This document shows positions 27,090 through 36,000 of a DNA stretch of 64,000 bases, one piece after another. The stretch lies in assembly GCF_000717025.1 (NCBI RefSeq), contig NZ_JNXG01000001.1, positions 434,001 to 498,000 on the forward strand. The letters run 5' to 3'. The position numbers were made by a program, and so were the translations under genes. This stretch comes from Streptomyces atroolivaceus. Lineage in GTDB: Bacteria > Actinomycetota > Actinomycetes > Streptomycetales > Streptomycetaceae. The notes below the pieces were generated by a model. That model made no database searches, was not told where the DNA came from, and saw only the letters and a program-made list of their open reading frames with translations. The stretch's first letter is position 1. Every line of letters begins with the position of its first letter.

Positions 27090-30000
27090 CGATCGACCCG
27101 CGTCTGCTCCGGTACGCCCGGGCCACCCGCTTCTTCCTGGCGGCCGTAGTGGCGCTGGGCCTGGTCGGGGCCGCTCTGGTCATCGCCCAGGCCATGCTGG
27201 TCGCCGAGGTGGTGGTGGGCGGGTTCGAGGGCGGACTGAGCGCTGCCGCGCTCCGCACGCCACTCCTTCTGCTCGCCGCCGTCGCGCTGGGGCGGGCGTT
27301 CGTGGCCTGGCTGACCGAACTGGCCGCGTACAGGGCGAGTGCCGCGGTCAAGTCCGAACTGCGCGGTCGGCTCATGGAACAGGCCTCCGGCCTGGGGCCG
27401 GACTGGCTGAGTGGTCAGCGCACCGGATCTCTGATCGCCCTGGCCACCCGGGGCGTGGATGCCCTCGACGACTACTTCTCGCGCTATCTCCCGCAGCTCG
27501 GGCTCGCGGTCGTCGTCCCGGTGGCGGTGCTGGCTCGGATCGTCACCGAGGACTGGGTCTCCGCGGCGATCATCGTGGTGACGCTGCCGCTGATCCCGCT
27601 CTTCATGATTCTGATCGGCTGGGCCACCCAGTCCCGGATGGACCGTCAGTGGAAACTGCTCTCACGGCTCTCCGGGCACTTCCTCGACGTCGTCGCCGGG
27701 CTGCCGACGCTGAAGGTCTTCGGCCGCGCCAAGGCGCAGGCCGAATCGATCCGCAGCATCACCTCGCAATACCGCCGGGCCACGCTGAAGACGCTCCGGA
27801 TCGCCTTTCTCTCTTCCTTCGCTCTGGAGCTGCTGGCCACTCTTTCCGTGGCTCTGGTCGCGGTGACGATCGGGATGCGGCTCGTCCACGGAGAGCTCGA
27901 CCTCTACACCGGGCTCGTCGTCCTCATCCTGGCGCCGGAGGCCTATCTGCCGATCCGCCAGGTAGGCGCGCAGTACCACGCGGCCGCGGAGGGCCTCTCG
28001 GCCGCGGAGGAGATCTTCGCGGTGCTGGAGACAGAGCCGCCGGCCGCCGGCACCCAGGGCGTACCTCAGTCCCTGCGGCTGGAGCTGGAGAGGGTGACGG
28101 TCCGGCACCAGGGCCGGACCGAGCCGTCGCTGGACGCCGCCTCTCTCGTGGTCGAGCCGGGGGAGACCGTCGCCCTGGTCGGTCCCAGTGGGGTCGGTAA
28201 GTCCACGCTTCTCTCCGTGGTGCTGGGATTCACGGCGCCCGACGAGGGGTTCGTGCGGGTCGGCGGAACCGACCTGTCCGCCCTCTCCCCCGAACGCTGG
28301 CGGGAGCAGATCGCCTGGGTGCCCCAGCGCCCGCATCTCTTCGCGGGCACGATCGCGGAGAACGTACGTCTGGCGCGTCCGGACGCGGACGACGAGGCGG
28401 TCATGGCCGCGCTGCGGGAAGCAGGGGCGTACGCCTTCGTGGACGCGCTGCCGGACGGCGCCGCGACACCGCTGGGCGAGGACGGCGCAGGGCTCTCCGC
28501 GGGCCAGCGCCAGCGGATCGCGCTCGCCAGGGCGTTCCTCGCCGACCGGCCGCTGCTGCTGCTCGACGAGCCGACGGCGAGCCTGGACGGTGAGACGGAG
28601 GCGGGCATCGTCGACGCGGTACGGAGGCTGGCCGCGGGACGCACCGTGCTGCTGGTCGTGCACCGGCCGGCGCTGCTCTCGGTCGCGGACCGTGTGGTGG
28701 CGCTGGAGCCGGGGCCGGACAGGGTGGCTGCCGGGCTTACGCGGCCCGACGGTGGGACGGCTTCCGCAGGGTCCGCGGTCTCACGCGTGGAGGACGACGC
28801 CGGACGTCTGAGTGCGGGGGAGCCCGCGCTGCTCAAGGAGACCGCCCCCCGGGCCGGCGGACGCATGCTGGCCAGGGTCCGGGAAGCCGCCGGGCCCCAG
28901 CGCGGGAAGCTGGGGCTGGCCCTGTTGCTGGGGAGCCTCGCCGTCGGCTCGTCGGTCGGTCTCATGGCCGTTTCCGGATGGCTGATCTCACGCGCCTCCG
29001 AACAGCCCCCGGTGATGTATCTGATGGTCGCGGTCACCGCGACCCGGGCCTTCGGCATCGGCCGGGCCGTGTTCCGCTACGCGGAGCGGCTGGTGTCCCA
29101 CGATGCCGTGCTGAGGATGCTGGCCGAGCTCAGGGTGGCCGTGTACGGCGGGCTGGAGCGGATCGCCCCCGCCGGCCTCCGGGCCACGCGACGAGGTGAC
29201 CTGCTCTCCCGGCTGGTCTCCGACGTGGACGCGTTGCAGGACTACTGGCTGCGCTGGCTGCTGCCCGCGGGAACCGCGCTCACGGTCGGGGCGGGGTCCG
29301 TCGCCTTCACCTGCTGGATGCTGCCCGAGGCAGGCGCCGTCCTGGCCGCCGGGCTGCTCCTCGCCGGCGTCGGCGTGCCGCTGCTGAGCGGTGCCTGCGC
29401 CCGGCGCGCGGAACGCCGGCTGGCGCCCGCCCGGGCCGCACTCGCCGTACGGGTCGCCGATCTTCTCGGCGGGACGGCCGAGCTGGCGGTGGCGGGTGCG
29501 CTGCCCGCCCGTAAGGAGCAGGTGCGCACCGCGGACAGCGTCCTCACGCGGATCGCCTCGCGCGCTGCGGCCGCGACCGCACTGGGGGGCGGGCTCTCCG
29601 CCCTGATATGCGGGCTCACCGTCGTGGGCACGGCGCTCGTCGCGCTGCCCGCGGTGCTGGACGGACGGCTGGAAGGCGTGGAACTCGCCGTGGTCGTGCT
29701 CACGCCCCTGGCGGCGTTCGAGGCCGTGACCGGACTACCGCTCGCGGTGCAGTACCGCCAGCGGATCGAGCGGAGCGCGGAGCGGGTCTTCGAAGTGCTG
29801 GACGCGCCGGTACCGGTCGAGGAACCGGCTGAACCGGCCGAGGCGCCGGCTTCGCCCTTCCCCCTCGACGTACGAGGCCTGTCGGCCCGGTACGAGGGTA
29901 TGGAGCGCGATGCGCTGCACTCCGTCGATCTGACGCTGCACCCCGGCAAGCGGGTCGCCGTCGTCGGCCCGTCCGGTTCGGGGAAGTCCACGCTCGCCCA

Positions 30001-30640
30001 AGTCCTGCTCCGCTTCCTGGAGGTCCGGGAGGGGGCGTACCGTCTCGGCGGTGTCGAGGCTTCCGCGCTGGACGGGGAGACGGTCCGGACCTTCGTAGGG
30101 CTGTGCGCCCAGGACGCCCACGTCTTCGACAGTTCCATCCGCGAGAATCTGCGGCTCGCCCGCACCGGGGCCACGGACGGCCGGCTGCGGGACGCGCTCT
30201 CCGCGGCCCGGCTGCTGGACTGGGTCCAGTCGCTTCCCGACGGTCTCGACACACTGGTGGGTGAACACGGGGCGCGGCTGTCCGGCGGCCAGCGGCAGCG
30301 GCTGGCGCTGGCCCGTGCCCTCCTCGCCGACTTCCCCGTACTCGTGCTCGACGAGCCCGCGGAACACCTCGACCTGGCGACGGCGGACGCGCTGACCGTG
30401 GACCTGCTGGCTGCCACGCAGGGGCGCACGACCGTGCTGATCACCCATCGGCTGGCGGGGCTCGACGCGGTGGACGAGGTCCTGGTGCTGGACGGGGGCC
30501 GCGTGGTCCAGCGAGGTCCGTACGCCGCCCTGGCCGCACAGGACGGCCCACTGCGGCGCATGCTGGAACGCGAGCAGGAAGCGGTGCGTACCGGGCCGGA
30601 GCAGATGCGGCCGATGGGGGCGGTGCCCGTTCGGGGCTGA
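27083..30640 (+). CDS. cydDC: CydDC, fused heterodimer-type ABC exporter needed for cytochrome bd assembly
   Basis: CydDC exports thiol reductant or heme-related substrates and is required to assemble cytochrome bd. Both halves are in one 1185-residue chain, as usual in streptomycetes. A first membrane domain (about 10-320) is followed by an ATPase with Walker A GPSGVGKST (near 370), signature LSAGQRQR and Walker B LLLLDEPTAS. A second membrane domain (about 600-880) is followed by an ATPase with GPSGSGKST (near 962), LSGGQRQRLALAR and LVLDEPAEHLD. The GTG inside parS is preferred (GGGGAG 11 nt upstream). The gap to cydB is 150 bp without a clear terminator, so it is probably co-transcribed. 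Confidence 0.94.
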   Translation: MKPIDPRLLRYARATRFFLAAVVALGLVGAALVIAQAMLVAEVVVGGFEGGLSAAALRTPLLLLAAVALGRAFVAWLTELAAYRASAAVKSELRGRLMEQASGLGPDWLSGQRTGSLIALATRGVDALDDYFSRYLPQLGLAVVVPVAVLARIVTEDWVSAAIIVVTLPLIPLFMILIGWATQSRMDRQWKLLSRLSGHFLDVVAGLPTLKVFGRAKAQAESIRSITSQYRRATLKTLRIAFLSSFALELLATLSVALVAVTIGMRLVHGELDLYTGLVVLILAPEAYLPIRQVGAQYHAAAEGLSAAEEIFAVLETEPPAAGTQGVPQSLRLELERVTVRHQGRTEPSLDAASLVVEPGETVALVGPSGVGKSTLLSVVLGFTAPDEGFVRVGGTDLSALSPERWREQIAWVPQRPHLFAGTIAENVRLARPDADDEAVMAALREAGAYAFVDALPDGAATPLGEDGAGLSAGQRQRIALARAFLADRPLLLLDEPTASLDGETEAGIVDAVRRLAAGRTVLLVVHRPALLSVADRVVALEPGPDRVAAGLTRPDGGTASAGSAVSRVEDDAGRLSAGEPALLKETAPRAGGRMLARVREAAGPQRGKLGLALLLGSLAVGSSVGLMAVSGWLISRASEQPPVMYLMVAVTATRAFGIGRAVFRYAERLVSHDAVLRMLAELRVAVYGGLERIAPAGLRATRRGDLLSRLVSDVDALQDYWLRWLLPAGTALTVGAGSVAFTCWMLPEAGAVLAAGLLLAGVGVPLLSGACARRAERRLAPARAALAVRVADLLGGTAELAVAGALPARKEQVRTADSVLTRIASRAAAATALGGGLSALICGLTVVGTALVALPAVLDGRLEGVELAVVVLTPLAAFEAVTGLPLAVQYRQRIERSAERVFEVLDAPVPVEEPAEPAEAPASPFPLDVRGLSARYEGMERDALHSVDLTLHPGKRVAVVGPSGSGKSTLAQVLLRFLEVREGAYRLGGVEASALDGETVRTFVGLCAQDAHVFDSSIRENLRLARTGATDGRLRDALSAARLLDWVQSLPDGLDTLVGEHGARLSGGQRQRLALARALLADFPVLVLDEPAEHLDLATADALTVDLLAATQGRTTVLITHRLAGLDAVDEVLVLDGGRVVQRGPYAALAAQDGPLRRMLEREQEAVRTGPEQMRPMGAVPVRG

Positions 30641-30702
30641 GGGCGTCGAGCACAGACCATCGCCGACTTTCCGGACCGACCGGCGCTTATTAGGCTCGTG
30701 GC

Positions 30703-32409
30703 ATGTCCCAGCCGGACCCGAAGGCCTCACCCGGAGCGGCGCAGCAGACGACCGGAACCCTGCGAGGGCTCTCCGCGGAGCTGACCGCACGTGTTCCGCA
30801 GCTGCTGGAAGCAACGAGGTCCGTCGGTACGGGTCTCGAGCTCCACTCCACCCTCGAACGCATCTGTGAGACGGCGGCCGAACTCGCCCACGCCCGGTAT
30901 GCGGCCATCGGCGTCGTCGAGCGGCCCGGTGAAAGCCTCAGTGACTTCATCACCCATGGAGTGCCGGACGAGACCGCCCGGGCGATCGGCCGCCCACCCG
31001 ACGGCCACACCGGTCTCCTCGGCGCACTGATCCAGGAGGGTGTGCCCATTCGGCTGGAGGATCTGGCGGCCGACCCGCGCTTCGCCGGGTTCCCGCCCGC
31101 ACACCCGGAGATGCGTACGTTCCTGGGGGTCCCGATCCGGGTCCAGGGCCAGATCTTCGGCAACCTCTATGTGATGGAGAAGCACGGCGGGGGCGCGTTC
31201 GGGGACGACGAACTGCACATGCTCCGGGTGCTGGCCACGGAGGCGGGGATCGCCATCGGCCACGCGCGGACGTACGAGGCCGCCCGTCAGCGCGAACAGT
31301 GGATCGACGGCTCGGTGGCCGTCACCACCGCCCTCCTCTCGGGCGGGGACGCCGACGAGGCACTTGCCGTCGTCGCCGAACAGGCGCGCCGTCTCGCCGA
31401 CGCAGCGGTCGGCATCGTGCTGCTTCCGGCCGTGGAGGGCGGTCTGGAGATCGTCGCCGTCGCCGGGGAGACGCCGTCCGCCTCCCTCGGGGTGATCATC
31501 CCGCCGCAGAGTCCCGTCGTGGCGGCGCTCCTGAGGGGCGAGGAGGTCTTTCTGGACGATCCGGCGACGGACCCACGCATGATCACCAGGCTGGCCGACC
31601 AGTTCGGCCCGCACATGCTGCTGCCCCTGCGCAGCGGGGGCCGGGTGCTCGGAGCCCTCTCCATCCCGCGGGTCCGGGGCGGCCGGCCGTTCACCCAGGC
31701 GGAACGGACGCTGGCCACTCACTTCGCCGCACAGGCCGCACTCGCCCTGAAGCTGGCGGAGACCCAGCAGGATCGGGAGAGGCTGGCCGTCTACGAGGAC
31801 CGGGACCGGATCGCCCGGGACCTCCACGACCTGGTCATCCAACGCCTGTTCGCCACCGGGATCATGCTCGAGGGCGCGCAGCGGCGTTCTCCGGTCCCCG
31901 CGGTGCAAGCCGGCATCGGACGGGCCGTCGACGAACTGGATGTGACCATCCAGGAGATCCGTACCGCGATCTTCGCGTTGCAGCAGGAGCCGGCTGAGGC
32001 GCCGTCGGGGCTGCGGACCCGGGTGCTGCGGGAGATCAACATGGCCGCCGTGCCCCTGGGGTTCATGCCGGCGCACCGATTCCTGGGTCCGGTCGACGCG
32101 CTGGTGGGGGAGCTGGCCGGTAAGAACCTCATCGCTGCTCTCCGTGAGGCGCTGTCCAACACGTTCCGTCACGCGAGAGCCTCACGCGTCGACGTGAGGG
32201 TGGACGCGACCGCGGTGCTGCCCGACGGGCGGGACGCGGTACGTCTGACGGTCGCGGACGACGGGGTGGGGATCCCGGACGGCGGTCGTCGCAGCGGGCT
32301 GCGCAACCTCGCCAGGCGTGCCGAGTCGCTGGGCGGCGCGAGCTGGTTCGGGCCGGGGGCGGGGGAGGACGGCGGTGGCACCACGGTGACCTGGGAGGTA
32401 CCGCTCTGA
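30703..32409 (+). CDS. Two-GAF sensor histidine kinase, DevS/DosS-like
   Basis: This 568-residue soluble kinase has GAF A (about 48-190), GAF B (about 215-350), a HisKA_3 dimerisation helix with phospho-accepting H375 in ARDLHDLVIQRLF, and an HATPase domain with EALSNTFRHA (N box) and ADDGVGIP (G1). In GAF A the PPAHPEMRTFLGVPIRV stretch (131-147) matches the segment of mycobacterial DevS/DosS that holds the proximal heme His; the equivalent is H134. A heme-based oxygen or redox sensor is therefore likely, consistent with its place 62 bp after the cyd operon. No response regulator gene is adjacent, so it may pair with an orphan NarL-type regulator. Confidence 0.88.
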   Translation: MSQPDPKASPGAAQQTTGTLRGLSAELTARVPQLLEATRSVGTGLELHSTLERICETAAELAHARYAAIGVVERPGESLSDFITHGVPDETARAIGRPPDGHTGLLGALIQEGVPIRLEDLAADPRFAGFPPAHPEMRTFLGVPIRVQGQIFGNLYVMEKHGGGAFGDDELHMLRVLATEAGIAIGHARTYEAARQREQWIDGSVAVTTALLSGGDADEALAVVAEQARRLADAAVGIVLLPAVEGGLEIVAVAGETPSASLGVIIPPQSPVVAALLRGEEVFLDDPATDPRMITRLADQFGPHMLLPLRSGGRVLGALSIPRVRGGRPFTQAERTLATHFAAQAALALKLAETQQDRERLAVYEDRDRIARDLHDLVIQRLFATGIMLEGAQRRSPVPAVQAGIGRAVDELDVTIQEIRTAIFALQQEPAEAPSGLRTRVLREINMAAVPLGFMPAHRFLGPVDALVGELAGKNLIAALREALSNTFRHARASRVDVRVDATAVLPDGRDAVRLTVADDGVGIPDGGRRSGLRNLARRAESLGGASWFGPGAGEDGGGTTVTWEVPL

Positions 32410-32546
32410 CGAGGGAGGTACTGCTCTGACGACGCGGTGAGCCAGGATGCGCGGCCCCGAGGTGCGCTCCTCGAGAGCCGCCCCGGTGTGAGTTCCGAGC
32501 CGGTTGCTTCGAGGCGCGGTCCGGTGTGCGGTGGCAGCCGCCGGGG

Positions 32547-32617
32547 GGCTTCGGCGTGGGCAGGCGTGCGCTCCGGGCCGTCGGCTTCGGCGTGGGCAGG
32601 CGTGCGCTCCGGGCCGT
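32547..32617. repeat. 36-bp tandem duplication (two copies)
   Basis: The 36-bp unit beginning GGCTTCGGCGTGGGCAGGCG at 32547 is repeated without gap from 32583. The copies are identical for 35 bp. It lies in the 244-bp non-coding gap between the kinase gene and the HAD gene and looks like recent slippage. Confidence 0.9.
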
Positions 32618-32653
32618 GGCGTGGTCAGGCGTTGCCGCTCAGGGCCGGCGGCC

Positions 32654-33496
32654 TCAGCGCGCGGCGAGGATCCGTTCGATGACGACCGCGACGCCGTCCT
32701 CGTCGTTCGTGAGTGTCACGCCGGACGCGGCGGCCAGAGCGGCCGGATGTGCGTTGCCCATGGCGAACGAGGCGCCGGCCCAGCTCAGCATCTCCACGTC
32801 GTTGGGCATGTCCCCGAACGCGACCACCTCGTCCGGGGTGATCCCGCGCTCCGCGCAGCACGCTGCGAGTGTGCGGGCCTTCGAGACCCCGAGGCCACTG
32901 ATCTCCAGCAGCGCGGTGGGGCTGGACCGGGTGAACGACGCGCGGTCCCCCGCGAGGCCACGGGCCAGGGCGAGGAAGGCGTCCGGGGCCAGCTCGGGGT
33001 GATGGGCGAGGACCTTCAGGACCGGCGTACCTGCGCCCGGGGCCTCCTCGTGGAGCAGCTTCTCCGCGACGGCGACCGTGGCACCCGGGTCCATGTGGAA
33101 GGGGGGGTAGGCCGGTTCGTAGTGGATGCCGGTGGCCAGTTCGACGGCGAAGGACACCCCGGGCGCGGCCTCGCGCAGGACGTCGACCACATCCAGGGCG
33201 ATCGCGCGGTCCAGCGGATGGACCCCGAGCAGCCGGCCGTCGTGGAGATCGACGACCGCGGCACCGTTCGCGCAGATCGCCATGCCGTGGACCTGCACAT
33301 GAGGACTCACGACCTCCATCCAACGGGCGGGCCGTCCCGTGACGAAGAAGACATCGATCCCCGCCTCCTCCGCCGCGGCCAGAGCGGCGACCGTACGGTC
33401 CGACAGGGTCTTGTCGTCGCGTAGGAGGGTGCCGTCGAGATCGGTGGCGATCAGCCGGGTCACGGCAGGCAGAGGCGAGTCGGTAGCTGAGGTCAC
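32654..33496 (-). CDS. HAD superfamily hydrolase, Cof/YbiV-type sugar-phosphate phosphatase
   Basis: A predicted Mg-dependent phosphatase of 280 residues. The nucleophile motif is [12 protein letters not shown] (about 19-30), motif II FFVTGRPARW, and motif IV FGDMPNDVEML near the C-terminus; the large C2B cap lies between. The GTG start (VTSATDS) was chosen because the upstream frame is repetitive and unlike the family. The substrate is likely a phosphosugar or flavin-type phosphate. A paralogue with the same architecture lies at 43072, next to serS. Confidence 0.88.
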   Translation of the reverse strand: MTSATDSPLPAVTRLIATDLDGTLLRDDKTLSDRTVAALAAAEEAGIDVFFVTGRPARWMEVVSPHVQVHGMAICANGAAVVDLHDGRLLGVHPLDRAIALDVVDVLREAAPGVSFAVELATGIHYEPAYPPFHMDPGATVAVAEKLLHEEAPGAGTPVLKVLAHHPELAPDAFLALARGLAGDRASFTRSSPTALLEISGLGVSKARTLAACCAERGITPDEVVAFGDMPNDVEMLSWAGASFAMGNAHPAALAAASGVTLTNDEDGVAVVIERILAAR

Positions 33497-33606
33497 CCCG
33501 TCATTCTTCCGTACGGAGTCGCACGTGCGTGCAGAGGGGCGCACATCTGAGAGGGCGCGTCCTTGAACTGCGGAACCTGACGCGGGCATATGCCGATGGC
33601 CCTGGA

Positions 33607-33635
33607 GGGCGACGCCCCAGGTCAAGGCGTCGCCC
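33607..33635 (-). terminator. Hairpin between the LLM oxidoreductase and HAD genes
   Basis: Arms GGGCGACGCC (33607-33616) and GGCGTCGCCC (33626-33635) pair perfectly across a 9-nt loop, 59 nt downstream of the minus-strand gene that ends at 33695. Confidence 0.8.
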
Positions 33636-33694
33636 GTCGGGCCTGGAGCGGCCCGGAGCCCCTCCCGTCCCCGGCCGGAGAGGGCGGGGAGCAT

Positions 33695-34594
33695 TCAGCC
33701 GAACTGGGCCAGGGCCTCGGTGGCGATCCGCTCGAACAGCTTGGTGTCCAGAGCGAAGCCGGAGTCCTGCACCGGCCAGTGGACGACGATCTCGGTGAAC
33801 CCGAGGTCGAAGTGCGTACCCGCGAAGTCCACGAACGCGTCGAAGGACTGCAGCGGGTTGCCAGGGGTGAAGCCGGTGAGCAGGATCTTGTCCAGTGCGG
33901 AGACGTCCCGGCCCGCCTGCTCGCACGCCGTGCCGAGACGGGCGATCTGTCCGCGAAGGGCTGCCACGGACTGCTCAGCGGTCCCTGCCTCGAACAGCTT
34001 CGGATCACCCGTGGTCACCCATGCCTGGCCGTACTGTGCGGCGAGCTTCAGTCCGCGCGGCCCGGTGGCGGCAACCGCGAACGGCAGTCGGGGACGCTGT
34101 ACGCAGCCCGGGATGTTCCGCGCCTCGTTCGCGACGTAGAACCGGCCTTCCCACGTCACGGAGGGCTCCCGGAGGAGCTGGTCGAGCATGGGTACGAACT
34201 CGTCGAAGTGGTCGGCACGTTCGCGCGGATTCCACGGCTCCTCGTCCTTCCCGCGCAGGGTCGTGGCGTCGAAGCCGCTGCCGCCGGCGCCGATGCCGAG
34301 CGTGATCCGCCCGTCGGAGACGTCGTCCAGAGTGATGAGGTCCTTGGCGAGCGTCACCGGGTGCCGGAAGTTGGGCGAGGTGACCAGTGTGCCGAGGCGC
34401 AGGCGGTCCGTGGCCCCGGCAGCGGCCGTCAGGGTCGGGACGGCACCGAACCACGGGCCGTCGCGGAAAGTGCGCCAGGAGAGGTGGTCGTAGGTGTACG
34501 CGGCGTGGAAGCCGAGCTCCTGCGCGCGCCTCCACACCTCTCGGCCTTCGTCGTGCCAGCGGTAGATCGGCAGGATCACAGTGCTCAGTCGCAT
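33695..34594 (-). CDS. LLM-class flavin/F420-dependent oxidoreductase
   Basis: A luciferase-like monooxygenase-fold (TIM barrel) enzyme of 299 residues. Features seen are AAYTYDHLSW near residue 31, GTLVTSPNFRHPVTLAKDLIT-type beta-strand and helix (about 68-88), DDVSDGRITLGIGAG and the PFAVAATGPRGLKLAAQYG nucleotide-binding region. Actinobacterial members of this group mostly use F420. The substrate is unknown. Start ATG is preceded by AAGG. It is not clearly in an operon. Confidence 0.87.
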   Translation of the reverse strand: MRLSTVILPIYRWHDEGREVWRRAQELGFHAAYTYDHLSWRTFRDGPWFGAVPTLTAAAGATDRLRLGTLVTSPNFRHPVTLAKDLITLDDVSDGRITLGIGAGGSGFDATTLRGKDEEPWNPRERADHFDEFVPMLDQLLREPSVTWEGRFYVANEARNIPGCVQRPRLPFAVAATGPRGLKLAAQYGQAWVTTGDPKLFEAGTAEQSVAALRGQIARLGTACEQAGRDVSALDKILLTGFTPGNPLQSFDAFVDFAGTHFDLGFTEIVVHWPVQDSGFALDTKLFERIATEALAQFG

Positions 34595-34815
34595 GGGGAC
34601 GACCTTACGAGAGACGATGGGCCGGCGAGCTCGCAGAGGTTCACGGTGGTCCGGAAGTGCCGGGCGGCGGTCTCCGCCGAGGGGTGTCTCCGCCAGGCGT
34701 CGTCTGCGCGGCGGTCACCCGGTGCTGTCTCCGTCGTCCCCCGGCGGAGAGGCGCACGGGAGGAACGCTGCCGGGGAGGGTGACAGTGGTTGCCGGGGCG
34801 CCTGGCCGGGCCGAG

Positions 34816-35094
34816 CTCCATGTCGAAGACCATCAGACAGGTGGGTTGACCGTTCTGGACGGTGAAGTACGCGGCCTCGGGCTTGAGCTGCTCGACGACC
34901 TCCTCCATCACCTTGGACATGGTCCCTTCGGACACCGAGCGGTTCGCGATCTCGGTGTCCATCTGCGCGGTGAGGACTCCGCCCGTATGCCGCCGCTGTT
35001 GGAGCCCCTGTTCCACGCGGGTTCCAAGATCGGCCTCCCGCCGGTCATGAACCTCGACGACCTGAGGGTGGGGCTCGGGGACATGAAGCGCTGA
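34816..35094. pseudogene. Small gene (about 90 aa) split by an internal inversion: 5' part on minus, 3' part on plus
   Basis: On the minus strand, 34977-34816 encodes VLTAQMDTEIANRSVSEG, continuing through QLKPEAAYFTVQNGQ to LMVFDME. On the plus strand, 34987-35094 encodes MPPLLEPLFHAGSKIGLPP, then VMNLDDLRVGLGDMKR and a stop. From memory these are the first and second halves of one family of about 95-residue streptomycete proteins (FDM... followed by ...LLEPLF...VMNLDDL). The simplest reading is a roughly 165-bp inversion breaking the gene. The rest of 34595-35107 shows no other gene. Confidence 0.7.
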
Positions 35095-35107
35095 CCTGCC
35101 CGGCGTG

Positions 35108-35650
35108 TCAGGCACGCAAGCGCAGGAAGGCCGGCGGTACGGAGTCGGTGAGCCATACCCCGTTGGCGCTCACATGGAAGAGATGGCCTGCCCGGTGCAT
35201 GGCTCCCGCGTCCACGGACAGGACCACAGGGGCGCCGCGCCTTGCGCCGACACGGACCGCTGTCTCGCGGTCGGGTGAGAGATGGACATGGTGGCGGTCC
35301 ATCGGCCGAAGCCCTTCGGCGCGGATGGAGTCGAGCACGCGTGCCACCGTGCCGTGATAGAGGTACGCAGGCGGTTCGGCCGGGGGAAGGCCGAGGTCGA
35401 CGGTGACGGAGTGGCCTTGGTTCGCCCGGATGCGGTCGTCGGCCACGGCGAAGCGCTGCTTGTCACTGACCGCCACGACGTGTTCGAGCTCCTCCCGGGT
35501 GAGGGCGAAGCCGTGCTGGGCGCAGGCCCGCAGCAGTTCGTCGACGGCCACCCAGCCGTGGGCGTCCAGACTGATTCCGATCCGGCCGGGTTCGTGTCGC
35601 AGATGCTTCGACAGATACTTGGACACCTTGACGGTGCGTCGTTCGTCCAT
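35108..35650 (-). CDS. kptA: RNA 2'-phosphotransferase (Tpt1/KptA family)
   Basis: KptA transfers a 2'-phosphate from RNA to NAD+, giving ADP-ribose 1'',2''-cyclic phosphate. The product is 180 residues. Family features seen are VKVSKYLSKHLRHEPGRIGI at the N-terminus (the conserved R-H), HGWVAVDELL, YLYHGTVARVLDSIRAEGL, the HHVHLSPDRETAVRVGARRG active-site region and the GHLFHVSANGVWLTDSVPP end. Bacteria mostly lack the tRNA-splicing pathway that creates its yeast substrate, so the physiological role is open. The start chosen is the ATG before DERRTVKV; a DnaA-box group lies about 85 bp upstream. Confidence 0.92.
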   Translation of the reverse strand: MDERRTVKVSKYLSKHLRHEPGRIGISLDAHGWVAVDELLRACAQHGFALTREELEHVVAVSDKQRFAVADDRIRANQGHSVTVDLGLPPAEPPAYLYHGTVARVLDSIRAEGLRPMDRHHVHLSPDRETAVRVGARRGAPVVLSVDAGAMHRAGHLFHVSANGVWLTDSVPPAFLRLRA

Positions 35651-36000
35651 CCCGTCAGAGTGCCCGCGTCGCGTCTCACGGCGCACCTCGATTTCACCCG
35701 ACGTTCGCGGCATCGGTTGCCGTGACCAGGTTTGATCCACAGCTAACTAGCTTTATCCACAGGGAATTTGGCGTCTCTGTGGACAAGTGCAAGGGCAAAA
35801 GGGAGAGTTGTGCAACTACGCCCGATTGCAGGCTATATGTGCGTTTCTGGGCGCTTTGTGAAACAACTCGACTGCGGCCAGGCTCGAATAACGAACCACG
35901 CGCCGTCGTCGCCGAGTTGGGTCCCGCCCGTGGCGCGCCAGCTCAACCCGGCGTCCGGCGGGCGCCGTTGCGGCGCCGTCGCCCGAACTCGTCGATCAGC
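35651..36000. other. 350-bp gene-free region between kptA and ephD-like gene
   Basis: Less GC-rich than neighbouring DNA. It contains three DnaA boxes (separate entry). No good Shine-Dalgarno plus start combination or conserved product was found on either strand. Confidence 0.7.
35733..35786. promoter_or_regulatory. DnaA-box cluster upstream of kptA
   Basis: TGATCCACA (35733-35741, near-match), TTATCCACA (35753-35761, exact) and TTGTCCACA on the minus strand (35778-35786, exact). Three boxes lie within 54 bp. Confidence 0.75.
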
